64,000 nucleotides of DNA. Origin: Terrirhizobium terrae (GTDB lineage Bacteria > Pseudomonadota > Alphaproteobacteria > Rhizobiales > Rhizobiaceae). The translations under genes and the position numbers were made by a program. A model generated the notes under the pieces. It searched no databases and was not told the DNA's origin. It saw only the letters and a program-made list of their open reading frames with translations. Below are positions 37,010 through 45,411 of the stretch, one piece after another (the stretch's first letter is position 1; each line of letters opens with the position of its first letter). The stretch is from contig NZ_CP104991.1 of the NCBI RefSeq assembly GCF_030323265.1, positions 701,001 through 765,000 on the forward strand, in the 5' to 3' direction.

Positions 37010-37252
37010 TCAACCTTGGTGCAGCCGAAGCACGTCGCGAAACTTAACAGTATCAACAATAACGCCGTTGTCGTCGGTCAGCTCAAACGATTGCCCATTG
37101 ATCTCCTCTCCATTCAGCACGCGCTGGGACAAAAGCTCGCGAGCTGAGCGAACGGCTTCCGTACGTGCGGTTTGGACGTCCTGGAACTCGGCACCCTCCG
37201 GATCCTTGGACAACCGATCTCCGTCTCGAATATGGAAATAAAGCCGGATCAT
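37010..37252 (-). CDS. DUF6894-type small protein
   Basis: 80 residues from ATG 37252: MIRLYFHIRDGDRLSKDPEG, AEFQDVQTARTEAVRSAREL and NGQSFELTDDNGVIVDTVKF. The RYFFHxxDGxxxxxDxxGxExxDxxxAxxEA...F.V.D..G layout is the DUF6894 signature common in rhizobia in multiple copies. Function unknown. Confidence 0.72.
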   Translation of the reverse strand: MIRLYFHIRDGDRLSKDPEGAEFQDVQTARTEAVRSARELLSQRVLNGEEINGQSFELTDDNGVIVDTVKFRDVLRLHQG

Positions 37253-37384
37253 CTATCACTCCCTTATAGCCCCTGCATAACTTGAGAAAGCCTCATAGGT
37301 TTCCTACAAACCTTTGTTTTATGGATATCTCTGTTTGTCGCGCTAGGTAGCTGGATGGATGCACGCTTGGCACCGGAGCTGATC

Positions 37385-38089
37385 ATGAGCTGGACGACGA
37401 ACAGAATCCTATCGATGCTGTCTGACGATGTCGTCACGCGGCTGAAGCTACATCTTGAGCCAGTCGAATTGCAGCAAGGCGAGTACTTGTTTCAAGCCGA
37501 TCAAAAGCTGCGCCATGTGTTCTTTTTCGAAGGGGGACTATCATCGGAGATCGCTGGCAGGAACGGTGACAAGACCATCGAAGTCGGATGCGTAGGTCTG
37601 GAAGGCTTTTCGAGCGTTCCGGCGGTACTCGGTGTAGACAGCACGCCCCATTTCGCCTTCATGCAATGTGGCGGCCCCGCATTGAGGATCGAAGTCGAGG
37701 CTCTTCGCTCGGCGATGGCAGAGCGTGGCTCGCTGCGCGAGCTTCTTACACGCTTTGCACACGTCTTCCTGATACAAGTCGCCACAACCGCCCTCGCCGA
37801 TGGTCGTTATGGTGTCGAGAAGCGGCTTGCCCGCTGGATCCTGATGGGCCGTGACCGCATCGGTTACGAGTTGCCGCTCACACATGACTTTCTGGCACTG
37901 ATGCTCGGCGTCCGCCGCCCGAGTGTCACGGACGCGTTACATCGTCTAGAGGGCAACCACGCGATCAAGGCAGAGCGCGGTCTCATTCTCATCAAGGACA
38001 TCGAAAAGCTGAAAGAGCTAGCCGGCCCAATCTATGGCATCGCAGAGAAGGAATACGAGCAGCATATCCGGCACGATTGGCGCTATTAG
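37385..38089 (+). CDS. Crp/Fnr family transcriptional regulator
   Basis: 234 residues from ATG 37385 (GGAGCTG before it; ATG 37355 is an alternative). Cyclic-nucleotide-binding-like beta-roll (about 10-120: LEPVELQQGEYLFQADQKLR, FEGGLSSEIAGRNGDKTIEV) and C-terminal helix-turn-helix about 175-215 (LPLTHDFLALMLGVRRPSVT, DALHRLEGNHAIKAERGLIL). No FNR-type Cys cluster. Rhizobia carry many such regulators; target unknown. A bidirectional terminator follows. Confidence 0.87.
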   Translation: MSWTTNRILSMLSDDVVTRLKLHLEPVELQQGEYLFQADQKLRHVFFFEGGLSSEIAGRNGDKTIEVGCVGLEGFSSVPAVLGVDSTPHFAFMQCGGPALRIEVEALRSAMAERGSLRELLTRFAHVFLIQVATTALADGRYGVEKRLARWILMGRDRIGYELPLTHDFLALMLGVRRPSVTDALHRLEGNHAIKAERGLILIKDIEKLKELAGPIYGIAEKEYEQHIRHDWRY

Positions 38090-38117
38090 CCCGGCCCCGG
38101 AAACCGGGGCCGGGCTA
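38087..38117. terminator. Bidirectional terminator
   Basis: TAGCCCGGCCCCGG pairs perfectly with CCGGGGCCGGGCTA around AAA. The stop codon of the Crp/Fnr gene is part of the stem. Confidence 0.72.
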
Positions 38118-38131
38118 ATCGTTGCGATCGG

Positions 38132-38310
38132 CTAGCCGTGGGGTCGGATCACGACTTTCATGCATCCATCGGTCTTGTCCCGAAACGTCTTGTAGGCTTC
38201 TGGCCCATCTTAGAGACTGATGCGGTGGGTGATGAGAAAAGACGGGTCAATCCTGCCCGCGGTGATCAGATCCATCAGCGGCTTGAGGTACTTCTGAATC
38301 GGTGTGCAGC
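38132..38310 (-). pseudogene. Zinc-dependent alcohol dehydrogenase remnant (C-terminal end)
   Basis: Minus strand: IQKYLKPLMDLITAGRIDPS then FLITHRISL, an in-frame TAA, and GPEAYKTFRDKTDGCMKVVI to a stop at 38132. This is the C-terminal block of threonine dehydrogenase/formaldehyde dehydrogenase-like Zn-ADHs (DPSxxITHRxSL...YxxFxxKxxGCxKVV). Only about 55 codons remain, and the Nudix gene next to it runs into this sequence. Confidence 0.68.
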
Positions 38311-38696
38311 AATGGCAGTACCACCTTGCGATAGGCATTGAACGCGAGCTCGGCCTCGAAAAAATCGGCAACCGCGAACCACCCAAGTTCGGAATGCTCG
38401 TGTCCCAACAAGCGCGCAGTTCCGCCGTGCCAGACAGGTACCCTGAAAATATGAAAAGGCGACTTTCGCTTCCGATCGTCGTCTTCATAGAGCGTGGCCA
38501 CGTGATCAAAGGCGCGGGGCGTCAGGCCCACTTCTTCTTGGCATTCGCGCACAAGAGCGACATCAAGCTCCTCACCCTTTTCGACATGACCGCCGACCAG
38601 ATCCCACTTGTTCGCAGACCATTTTCGATGGGCTGCGCGCCTCACGAGCAGCACCCGTCCATTGTCGATAAACGCCGCGCACACAATCTCCGCCAT
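38247..38696 (-). CDS. Nudix hydrolase
   Basis: 149 residues from ATG 38696. VCAAFIDNGRVLLVRRAAHR then the Nudix box GGHVEKGEELDVALVRECQEEVG-L (G-x5-E-x7-R-E-x-x-E-E-x-G-L). It hydrolyses a nucleoside diphosphate linked to another group, perhaps an oxidised nucleotide. The last ~18 residues (after VVLPLLH) come from the alcohol dehydrogenase remnant read in another frame, so the original stop seems lost. Its promoter is the leftward reading of the palindrome at 38728. Confidence 0.82.
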   Translation of the reverse strand: MAEIVCAAFIDNGRVLLVRRAAHRKWSANKWDLVGGHVEKGEELDVALVRECQEEVGLTPRAFDHVATLYEDDDRKRKSPFHIFRVPVWHGGTARLLGHEHSELGWFAVADFFEAELAFNAYRKVVLPLLHTDSEVPQAADGSDHRGQD

Positions 38697-38727
38697 CCGC
38701 AAACCTTTCAACGCACCATATCGACAG

Positions 38728-38755
38728 GGAACCCGAAGGCAGCAGGCGGTGTTCC
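38728..38755. promoter_or_regulatory. Palindromic, bidirectional EcfG-type promoter (Nudix / MOSC)
   Basis: GGAAC at 38728 and GTTCC at 38751. Rightwards: GGAAC-N17-TGTT, 31 bases before the MOSC start. Leftwards: GGAAC-N17-GGTT, 31 bases before the Nudix start. The near-equal distances support true use in both directions. Confidence 0.66.
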
Positions 38756-38784
38756 ACGCTGTCAATGACAGCGATGGGGTTTGG

Positions 38785-39507
38785 ATGAGTGAGACTGTGG
38801 GCACAATCAAAGAAATCTGGCGCTATCCCGTATCCTCGATCGGTGGTGAGTATCTGGATACGGCTTCGGTCGGCGATACGGGGATCGACGGTGACCGCAC
38901 GCACCTGCTGGTCGATCTCGATACCGGCGAGGTCGCTTCACCGGAAACGACACCACGTTGGCGCCCCGCACTGATGCTGTCGGCATGCCGATCTGGCAAT
39001 GACGTACTGGTCTCATCAAGTACGTGGAGAATGGAGCAGATCGGCCCCAGCCTCGACGCCGCACTGAGCGAATATATGGGTTTCCGCTGCGGCGTTCGGC
39101 CTAAAGGTGCTTTCCTCGAAGGTTACGGGTCCGAGGCCCTTAATCTGCAACCGCGATATGGACTCGCGCCACTACACTTTCTTACGACGAAGAGCCTTTC
39201 AGCTTTGGCGTTACTGTTACCAGGTTCCATGATAGACCACCGGCGTTTCAGACCGAACATCGTCTTCGAGACAGAGAGTCATGAAGAGGATTGGCTGGGT
39301 CGAGGCTGGGCTTGCGCCTCGGTCCGGGGAACGGTCACAGAACGGACCAAGCGTTGCGGCCTAACCATGGTGGCACAGCCGGGCCTGCCTGAAGAACCGG
39401 AAATCCTGCGGACAATCGTCAGGCAGCGCGCCCGATGCCTTGGAGTTTATGCCTCCGTTACACGGGCTGGGAAGCTATCGGTCGGCGACAACATTGTGCT
39501 TTCCTGA
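38785..39507 (+). CDS. MOSC domain protein
   Basis: 240 residues from ATG 38785. N-terminal MOSC beta-barrel (VGTIKEIWRYPVSSIGGEYL, DTGIDGDRTHLLVD) and C-terminal MOSC domain with RFRPNIVFET, W-x-x-R-x-W-A text and the Cys of KRCGLTMVAQ. MOSC proteins handle molybdenum cofactor or sulfur (YcbX/YiiM, mARC relatives) and reduce N-hydroxylated compounds. Its last 61 bases overlap the convergent oxidoreductase gene. Confidence 0.84.
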   Translation: MSETVGTIKEIWRYPVSSIGGEYLDTASVGDTGIDGDRTHLLVDLDTGEVASPETTPRWRPALMLSACRSGNDVLVSSSTWRMEQIGPSLDAALSEYMGFRCGVRPKGAFLEGYGSEALNLQPRYGLAPLHFLTTKSLSALALLLPGSMIDHRRFRPNIVFETESHEEDWLGRGWACASVRGTVTERTKRCGLTMVAQPGLPEEPEILRTIVRQRARCLGVYASVTRAGKLSVGDNIVLS

Positions 39508-41168
39508 CCCAACGCAGTAATCAGAGAGTTATCTGCATTTTCTGTTGCCGCAATGATCGCCTTGGAAACGATGCCTCCCATGTCGCGTGCACTCGTGATT
39601 CCCTGAATGAAAGGGAGCTTGTGCAGCAAGAAAGGGACGGAAACACAGTAGAGGTTTCTTGATACGGGTTGATCGATGATCGGCCGAAATACGTGGTCGA
39701 CATCAATCCCACCGGTACGTTTCAAACTAGCGGACATCTCTGCTGATGTCTCCGTCGCCGCCTCCCTGACCAAGCCCGGACGCTTCATGCTCGGGAACGG
39801 GAGATCGGAGGCGGAAGCCGCATCCTGTCCTGTCGCATCGATGAACGCCGCATAATAGGTCCGACGCCCTTCGATAGTGATCGTCACGCCTGGAATGCTC
39901 TCCGAGCGATCGATCTCGTAATCGGTGCCGAGCGCAATGATATCGAGCGTTCCGGCGTTGTGGAGCGCAAGCAGACGCTCGATGGATTCGTGCGGGACCG
40001 TGGCGTAGTCATCGACAAACACCGTCTTGAAATGTTTATGAAAGCGCTTCAGATCCTCGGCATCGAGATGTGGAACGGCGCGTGCTATCACTTCGTGCAT
40101 GCGAAGGATCGTGTACCTCCACTGAACCGTGATCTTCTCCACCTTGTTTTTCTTCGCCGCGGCAAGGTTTCGAGCCGCTGCAGTGAATTGGTCCAATGCC
40201 TCCCGCCTGCGAAAGTATCGGTCAGCGATGTCCTCTATCGTTGCAAACCCCAATCCGATCGATGAGGCATAGTCCGGGTCGGCAGCACCGAGCTCCGCCT
40301 TGAACAACTCGAACACGTTATCCAATAACCCTGCCCGTCCCTGAGAAATTAGTGTATCAACAGCCTCAGGCGTACAATATTGGAGAGGGTCGTACGGTAT
40401 CGGGCAGTAGAAGTCTGCTTCCGGCAAGAGTCCCTTGCGAGACATCATCGTCATGTGAAGCCCGTCGGTGGCCGGCCGGTATGAAAGCTGGCCTTGCTCA
40501 TCACGGAGGAAAACGCCGTGAGCGGTGGCAACGGTTACAGCAGCATCAATGCCGCTGAGTGACGTTCCAAGAATGCCGACTACGACTGGTCCGATGCGCT
40601 TTATAGCGCTAGCGGGCCAAGGCGAGATGAAGTAACCCGGCTTTACCTCGGTGTTTTCCGGCCAGTCATGACCAGTCGCCATGACGACATGGTCGAAGTT
40701 TTCCGTGCTTTCCGGTTCATCACCTCCGAGAGCGACCAGTGCGACGTGAGATTTCTCCAGGCGAATATCGGTGATCTTGGTGCTCGCCTTGATGATCACG
40801 CTATGGCCGCGGGCTTTCGCCTGATCGACCAGCTTCCAGAACTGGGCTGCCAGAAACTCTCCGAGCACGACGCGGGGATAAAATTCGCGCTCACCGATGC
40901 TTACCCGTTCAAGGCCTAGCTGCTGCAGGGCGGCATCAGAATGTCCACTCAGCCACTCAATGAGGGTATCGACGATACGGGGGATTTCGATGCTCGCGAT
41001 GTTGGCAAGCATAGCCTTATCATTGACCGCCGGATGATAGGGCGTGCCCTTCCCGGGATCTGGGAGCTCTTCGAAGACAGTGATCGTCAGCGGTTGCTGA
41101 GAGGCTACGAGGCCCTTGAAGGTGTAGATGCCGGTGGGACCGGATCCAATGATGGCGATACGTGTCAT
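39447..41168 (-). CDS. FAD/NAD(P)-binding oxidoreductase
   Basis: 573 residues from ATG 41168: Rossmann IAIIGSGPTGIYTFKGLVAS, then the NAD-binding-9 type block (GTPYHPAVNDKAMLANIAS), a second nucleotide site VVVGILGTSLSGIDAAVTVA and FIDATGQDAASASDLPF near the C-terminus. Proteins of this type are flavin oxidoreductases of unknown substrate. The 3' end overlaps the MOSC gene on the other strand by 61 bases. A consensus stress promoter is 39 bases upstream. Confidence 0.83.
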   Translation of the reverse strand: MTRIAIIGSGPTGIYTFKGLVASQQPLTITVFEELPDPGKGTPYHPAVNDKAMLANIASIEIPRIVDTLIEWLSGHSDAALQQLGLERVSIGEREFYPRVVLGEFLAAQFWKLVDQAKARGHSVIIKASTKITDIRLEKSHVALVALGGDEPESTENFDHVVMATGHDWPENTEVKPGYFISPWPASAIKRIGPVVVGILGTSLSGIDAAVTVATAHGVFLRDEQGQLSYRPATDGLHMTMMSRKGLLPEADFYCPIPYDPLQYCTPEAVDTLISQGRAGLLDNVFELFKAELGAADPDYASSIGLGFATIEDIADRYFRRREALDQFTAAARNLAAAKKNKVEKITVQWRYTILRMHEVIARAVPHLDAEDLKRFHKHFKTVFVDDYATVPHESIERLLALHNAGTLDIIALGTDYEIDRSESIPGVTITIEGRRTYYAAFIDATGQDAASASDLPFPSMKRPGLVREAATETSAEMSASLKRTGGIDVDHVFRPIIDQPVSRNLYCVSVPFLLHKLPFIQGITSARDMGGIVSKAIIAATENADNSLITALGQESTMLSPTDSFPARVTEA

Positions 41169-41206
41169 GAGACTCGACGAGCTTGTTGTGATGGAAGGCC
41201 GGACAG

Positions 41207-41231
41207 AACGGCTTAACGTCTGACAGGTTCC
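41207..41231 (-). promoter_or_regulatory. EcfG-type general stress promoter
   Basis: Minus strand: GGAAC (41231-41227), 16-base spacer, CGTT (41210-41207): a full consensus match before the FAD oxidoreductase. Confidence 0.7.
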
Positions 41232-41365
41232 CGATCAGGCCATCAACCGTGCGGTATCGTACAGCCCCTGAAGACTCCGGGGTCAGGAGCGCCTCGTGAT
41301 TTAAGCATTCCCTATCGATCGTCGGCTTCGACGTGAGCCGGCAAAAATGCGTCGCACACCAATCA

Positions 41366-41390
41366 GGAACTTTCAGCCAATGTGACGGTT
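41366..41390 (+). promoter_or_regulatory. EcfG-type general stress promoter
   Basis: GGAAC at 41366, 16-base spacer, GGTT at 41387; the PfpI start is 126 bases downstream, leaving a long leader. Confidence 0.55.
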
Positions 41391-41516
41391 CTCCTGAGGT
41401 TACACGAACCAAAACATCACCTTTGATCAGATATGGCGGGCCATCCTTTTGCGCCTGACGGGTGACGCACCGCAACCTATCGCCCGCCTTGGTCATCTAT
41501 ACAAACGGAGACAAAT

Positions 41517-42086
41517 ATGACCCTTGAAGGCAAGAAGATCGCGATCCTGCTAGCGCCTCGTGGCACCGAGGAACCGGAATTTATTGAGCCGAAGCACGCC
41601 GTCGAAGCGGCTGGCGGCTCGGTCACCGTCATCGGCGTAAAAGCCGGCAGCGTGCAGACCGTCAACAATGACCTCGACCCGGGTTCAAGCTTCATGATCG
41701 ACAAGGCCATTACCCAAGTCTCGGCCTCCGAGTTCGATGGCTTGGTCATACCGGGCGGTAGCGTCGGAGCAGATACATTGCGCGGCAACGCGCAGATCGT
41801 ATCCTTCGTCCACGACTTCTTTGCCCAACAGAAGCCAGTTGGCGTCATCTGCCATGGTCCGTGGATCCTTGTAGAGGCTGACGTGGTCAAAGGGCGCACG
41901 CTGACCTCTTATCCGACGGTGTCGACCGACATCCGCAACGCCGGCGGCACTTGGGTCGACCGGGAAGTTGTGACGGACAAGGGACTGGTCACCAGTCGCA
42001 ACCCTGATGACTTACCGGCTTTCTGCGCCAAGATCATCGAGGAATTTGCTGAAGGTCGTCATCCAGCACAGGCGCGCAGCGCATAG
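41517..42086 (+). CDS. PfpI/YhbO/DJ-1 family protein (type 1 glutamine amidotransferase fold)
   Basis: 189 residues from ATG 41517. GKKIAILLAPRGTEEPEFIE, VNNDLDPGSSFMIDKA, DGLVIPGGSVGADTLR and the nucleophile Cys in VGVICHGPWILVEADVV. The family includes stress chaperones/deglycases and proteases; activity is debated. Followed by an SDR and a small hydrophilic protein on the same strand (62 and 15 base gaps), so probably one stress operon. Confidence 0.87.
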   Translation: MTLEGKKIAILLAPRGTEEPEFIEPKHAVEAAGGSVTVIGVKAGSVQTVNNDLDPGSSFMIDKAITQVSASEFDGLVIPGGSVGADTLRGNAQIVSFVHDFFAQQKPVGVICHGPWILVEADVVKGRTLTSYPTVSTDIRNAGGTWVDREVVTDKGLVTSRNPDDLPAFCAKIIEEFAEGRHPAQARSA

Positions 42087-42147
42087 TCGCGACGTTTGCG
42101 GGCGCCGCGAGGTCCGCTTTCCCAGTTTCTGAGTTCAAGGAGGAAAA

Positions 42148-43005
42148 ATGACCAATTATCCAACACCGCCATTTGACACACCACGCCAGGACATGCCCGG
42201 GACGACGGAAGCGATGTCTCCCCTGCCCGATCATGGCGAAGAGAGCTACCGAGGCTCGGGCCGCTTGTCAGGAAAGAAAGCGGTGATTACCGGCGGCGAC
42301 AGTGGCATCGGGCGCGCCGTCGCGATCGCCTTCGCTCGCGAAGGCGCCGATGTCCTGATTTCATATCTGCACGAAGATCAGGATGCTGAGGAAACAAAAT
42401 CCTGGGTCGAGAAGGCAGGCCGCAAGGCGATTTTTGTACCTGGCGACATTCAGTACCCTCCACACTGCAGAGACATCATTGAAACAGCGGTTTCGCAGCT
42501 TGGCGGGGTCGATATCCTCGTCAACAACGCGGCTCACCAGGCGAGCTTCAGCGATATCGGAGATATTTCGGACGAAGAATGGGAGATGACGTTCCGCACT
42601 AACATCCATGCGATGTTCTATCTGACGAAGGCCGCCGTGCCACACATGAAACCCGGCAGTGCCATCATCAACACCACGTCCATCAACGCCGATAGTCCAA
42701 GCCCGCATCTGCTCGCATATGCCACAACGAAAGGCGCGATTCAGAATTTCACGGCGGGCTTAGCTCAGATGCTGGCCGACAAGGGCATTCGTGCAAATTC
42801 GGTCGCGCCCGGCCCGATCTGGACGCCTCTCATTCCATCCACCATGCCGGATGAAAACGTCAAAAACTTTGGCAAGCAGGTACCGATGCAGCGTCCCGGC
42901 CAACCCGCCGAACTTGCAACCGCCTACGTCATGCTTGCCGATCCGCTGTCGAGCTACGTATCGGGCGCGACTATCGCGGTCACCGGCGGCAAGCCAATCA
43001 TCTGA
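42148..43005 (+). CDS. Short-chain dehydrogenase (GsP39/YhdF type)
   Basis: 285 residues from ATG 42148 (AAGGAGG upstream). Long N-terminal extension with TPPFDTPRQDMPGTTEAMSP, then SGKKAVITGGDSGIGRAVAI, NNAAHQASF, STSINADSPS-type Ser region (TTSINADSPSPHLLAYATTK with YxxxK) and APGPIWTPLIPS. The extension and motifs match general stress protein 39-like SDRs. Part of the stress operon that starts with the PfpI gene. Confidence 0.9.
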   Translation: MTNYPTPPFDTPRQDMPGTTEAMSPLPDHGEESYRGSGRLSGKKAVITGGDSGIGRAVAIAFAREGADVLISYLHEDQDAEETKSWVEKAGRKAIFVPGDIQYPPHCRDIIETAVSQLGGVDILVNNAAHQASFSDIGDISDEEWEMTFRTNIHAMFYLTKAAVPHMKPGSAIINTTSINADSPSPHLLAYATTKGAIQNFTAGLAQMLADKGIRANSVAPGPIWTPLIPSTMPDENVKNFGKQVPMQRPGQPAELATAYVMLADPLSSYVSGATIAVTGGKPII

Positions 43006-43020
43006 TCTAGGGAGGAGAAA

Positions 43021-43233
43021 ATGGCCAAGCCACAAGACGACGCGAAAGGTCAGTACGCACCGTCACAGGCGGATCGACACGCGACCGGGGTCCATAGCGC
43101 CAAGCCGATGGTTGTGACCGGTTCGGAAGACGCAACGATCAATCGGTCACCGCCGAGCACAACAGATGAGAAGGATTTCGATCTGAACTACGACCCGACG
43201 GAAAGCAGCGGTAAACCCGTGGTACCAGACTAA
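43021..43233 (+). CDS. Small hydrophilic protein, paralogue of the protein at 22631
   Basis: 70 residues from ATG 43021 (GGGAGGAG upstream): DDAKGQYAPSQADRHATGVH and SAKPMVVTGSEDATINRS are shared with the 22631 product. Disordered, acidic. It lies 15 bases after the SDR, so it is in the same transcript. Function unknown, but the duplication shows that it is under selection. Confidence 0.75.
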   Translation: MAKPQDDAKGQYAPSQADRHATGVHSAKPMVVTGSEDATINRSPPSTTDEKDFDLNYDPTESSGKPVVPD

Positions 43234-43766
43234 GGTCCTGCAGATCTCGGTCCAGTTCACGCTGGATCGAGTTCACTTGGGCGGCCGACACTTCAGGAAG
43301 ATCATCCGTTTTGAATTTCCATACTCAGCTAGGCCGATTGCTCACTGGCGTTGAACCGCTATACCCCCTCGGATAATCGACAAAAACATAGGCAACCCCA
43401 TTTTCATCCCGTTCATCGTCTTAGGCTTTTCGATTGCACCAAGAGCTCCGGCGAGATCATCGAGAACGTCCCTGTTCCTGCCGCTTGCGAGTACGGAGGG
43501 GATCCCTGTGGCAGCAAGCCTTTGGCCGACCTACTGTCTCCACTCTGCAGAGATGTCTGAAGAGGCATGCATTTACTTGAGGGAAGCCAGACATCTGTCT
43601 ATCAGCATATTGCGCAGGGCACCACAATCGCATGCCGAACTCAGCTATTGCCCTCCCCCATAAAGTCAGTCACGATCCTCGGAAGCGACCTAGGGAACAG
43701 CCGATGTCGCTGTCGTTCCAAGACCTTGCCAGATTCGAAATGGTCGAAGCGCGCTGGGACGGGTCC
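43234..43766. other. Interval before a stress promoter
   Basis: No gene recognised. GGAAC at 43695 with CGTT only 15 bases away was judged too short a spacer. Confidence 0.35.
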
Positions 43767-43791
43767 GGAACGATAGGCGCCTCTGCTCGTT
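43767..43791 (+). promoter_or_regulatory. EcfG-type general stress promoter
   Basis: GGAAC at 43767, 16-base spacer, CGTT at 43788, full consensus; 39 bases before ATG 43831. Confidence 0.65.
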
Positions 43792-43830
43792 TTCGCTGAC
43801 AGTAACAGCGAGGCGGAACAGAAACGGAAA

Positions 43831-44054
43831 ATGCATCAAAACAACTTGCGGATCAGTATCGCCGGCTTGGAGGTCGCCGCGTAGCCGTAATCGACGACAA
43901 TCTGGGATCGTCACGCGACTGGGATGGCGATCCGCCGGAGGCCGAGCGGTTTTGGACTGAGAGGATCGCAACTCTGTCCGACCGTGAGCGACGCGATGTC
44001 GAGACGTTTCTCCCGTCACTCAATGACGAGACAGACGAGCCCAACGGCCGGTGA
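43831..44054 (+). CDS. Small hypothetical protein, start region frameshifted
   Basis: The conserved-looking body (frame from 43851) reads DQYRRLGGRRVAVIDDNLGS, SRDWDGDPPEAERFWTERIA, TLSDRERRDVETFLPSLNDE and ends at TGA 44052. No in-frame start exists; ATG 43831 (MHQNNL) is one base out of frame, so a base is probably missing near 43848. The protein is acidic, about 75 residues, unknown. It precedes the cupin gene by ten bases. Confidence 0.5.
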
Positions 44055-44064
44055 TGTGACGCCT

Positions 44065-44544
44065 ATGAAGGTCGACCAGATTGTCTTCAAGCCGAGTGGC
44101 TGGGTCCCGAACAATCCACGGCTTCCTGTCCTTGTCTACCGAGTGCCTGAAGCCGCGGATGATTTCTCAGGCCTATTCTCTCAAAACAACTGGAGCGGGA
44201 TTTGGATCAACGGGATTTTTGACTATCAGCACTATCATACGGGAGCTCACGAGGTGTTGGGTGTTGCTCGCGGCACAGCTAGGCTTCTCATAGGCGGCCC
44301 GGCTGGTAAAGAGTTTGCGGTCAAAGCCGGCGACTGCCTTGTCCTTCCAGCCGGAACGGGGCATCAAAATTTAGGATGTTCGGAGGATTTCGCGGTGGTC
44401 GGCGCCTACCCGCCCAACCAGCACGCCGACATTCAGGTCTCGGCAGCGAACGATGACATGCTTTCTCGCATCGCGTCCGTGCCCTTACCTATGTCGGATC
44501 CAATAGAAGGACGATTGGGTTGCCTTTTGAAGCTTTGGCGCTGA
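44065..44544 (+). CDS. Cupin domain protein
   Basis: 159 residues from ATG 44065. Cupin beta-barrel with motif 1 YQHYHTGAHEVLGVARGTAR (His-His-Glu metal ligands) and motif 2 VLPAGTGHQNLG. Binds a metal; a dioxygenase, isomerase or storage role cannot be distinguished. It probably shares the 43767 promoter with the gene before it. Confidence 0.85.
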   Translation: MKVDQIVFKPSGWVPNNPRLPVLVYRVPEAADDFSGLFSQNNWSGIWINGIFDYQHYHTGAHEVLGVARGTARLLIGGPAGKEFAVKAGDCLVLPAGTGHQNLGCSEDFAVVGAYPPNQHADIQVSAANDDMLSRIASVPLPMSDPIEGRLGCLLKLWR

Positions 44545-44694
44545 GCAAGTCTATGATTGGGCTCTCCAGAAAACGAAAAGGTGATCCGCCCGATCGCGCG
44601 ATATTGGAGGATAAGGCGGGCAGAATGTCAGAACGATCTGCTTTTTGATCTCTTTCATCGGTAGCGACTAGGCTGGAAGTGGTTGGGTGGTCTT
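44545..44694. other. Short non-coding interval
   Basis: Nothing recognised. Confidence 0.3.
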
Positions 44695-44826
44695 ATGCCT
44701 TACCGCTTGCTTCCCTATCCCGAACAGGATTGGATGATTTGCTTCTCGATCCGAGAAAGCGCCGTGCAGATGCATCAAGAATTCCTCCCGCTCGAAGCTA
44801 TCACGAAGTCTAGGCGCGAGTTATGA
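44695..44826 (+). CDS. Possible very small protein
   Basis: A 43-residue frame, MPYRLLPYPEQDWMICFSIR then ESAVQMHQEFLPLEAITKSR. Composition is protein-like, but there is no ribosome binding site or known motif. The rest of 44827-45003 shows nothing. Confidence 0.28.
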   Translation: MPYRLLPYPEQDWMICFSIRESAVQMHQEFLPLEAITKSRREL

Positions 44827-45003
44827 ATCAATGAATGCAGAATTACTAAAATAGATTCCATCAAAACGCCAAGCCTCAATTCGGCTTGGTGACTAGTGAG
44901 ACAAAGGGGTCGAACGGGTCTGACCGTACAATTTAACTGCACGTAGGTGTGCCGCCGAGTGATTTGACAGTGCGTTGGGTGGGCCAGTACGTCGGATTGC
45001 GGT

Positions 45004-45411
45004 CTATTTCACGACCGCGTCCCTGTTGCTGCTCTGGTTTTTAACTGGAGACGCAGTAGTGGTTGCGGAGTGGTCCATGGCTTTCGCGAGGCCAGCCACT
45101 ACGCGGTCATCGGTAAACGGCTTCGTGATCACATCAATAGCACCTTCCAGCCCGTGGCCAATCTCGGAGGGGTTTCCCGTAACGAAAATCACCTTCATAT
45201 GATGTCGGTCCATCAGCCGCCTTGCCAACAGGCCACCATTATCACCACTGGCCAGTCGAACATCAACGAGCGCCAATTCTGCCCTGGAGGCGTGAGCTAG
45301 TGCTTGGTCGACCGTCGCGACAATGGCAACGACGTCGTGGCCAGCAGCATCAACAATACGCTCGAGCTCAAGCGCCACGAGCAATTCGTCTTCGACAATC
45401 ATCACATTCAT
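45004..45411 (-). CDS. Single-domain response regulator
   Basis: 135 residues: VMIVEDELLVALELERIVDA, phosphoacceptor Asp in LALVDVRLASGDNGG, VTGN switch and Lys in VITKPFTDD. A stand-alone receiver with a short polar tail. Resembles the regulators at 17653 and 51057, but the three are not close copies. ATG 45411 is directly preceded by GGGCCTTGC, so the start is not certain. Confidence 0.85.
   Translation of the reverse strand: MNVMIVEDELLVALELERIVDAAGHDVVAIVATVDQALAHASRAELALVDVRLASGDNGGLLARRLMDRHHMKVIFVTGNPSEIGHGLEGAIDVITKPFTDDRVVAGLAKAMDHSATTTASPVKNQSSNRDAVVK

Noticed and set aside
41170..41496. Minus-strand frame starting MTKAGDRLRCVTRQ
   Set aside because: It contains two stress promoters and overlaps the FAD oxidoreductase start; no family recognised.
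43695..43714. GGAAC with CGTT 15 bases downstream
   Set aside because: Spacer is one base shorter than the accepted range and no gene starts nearby.
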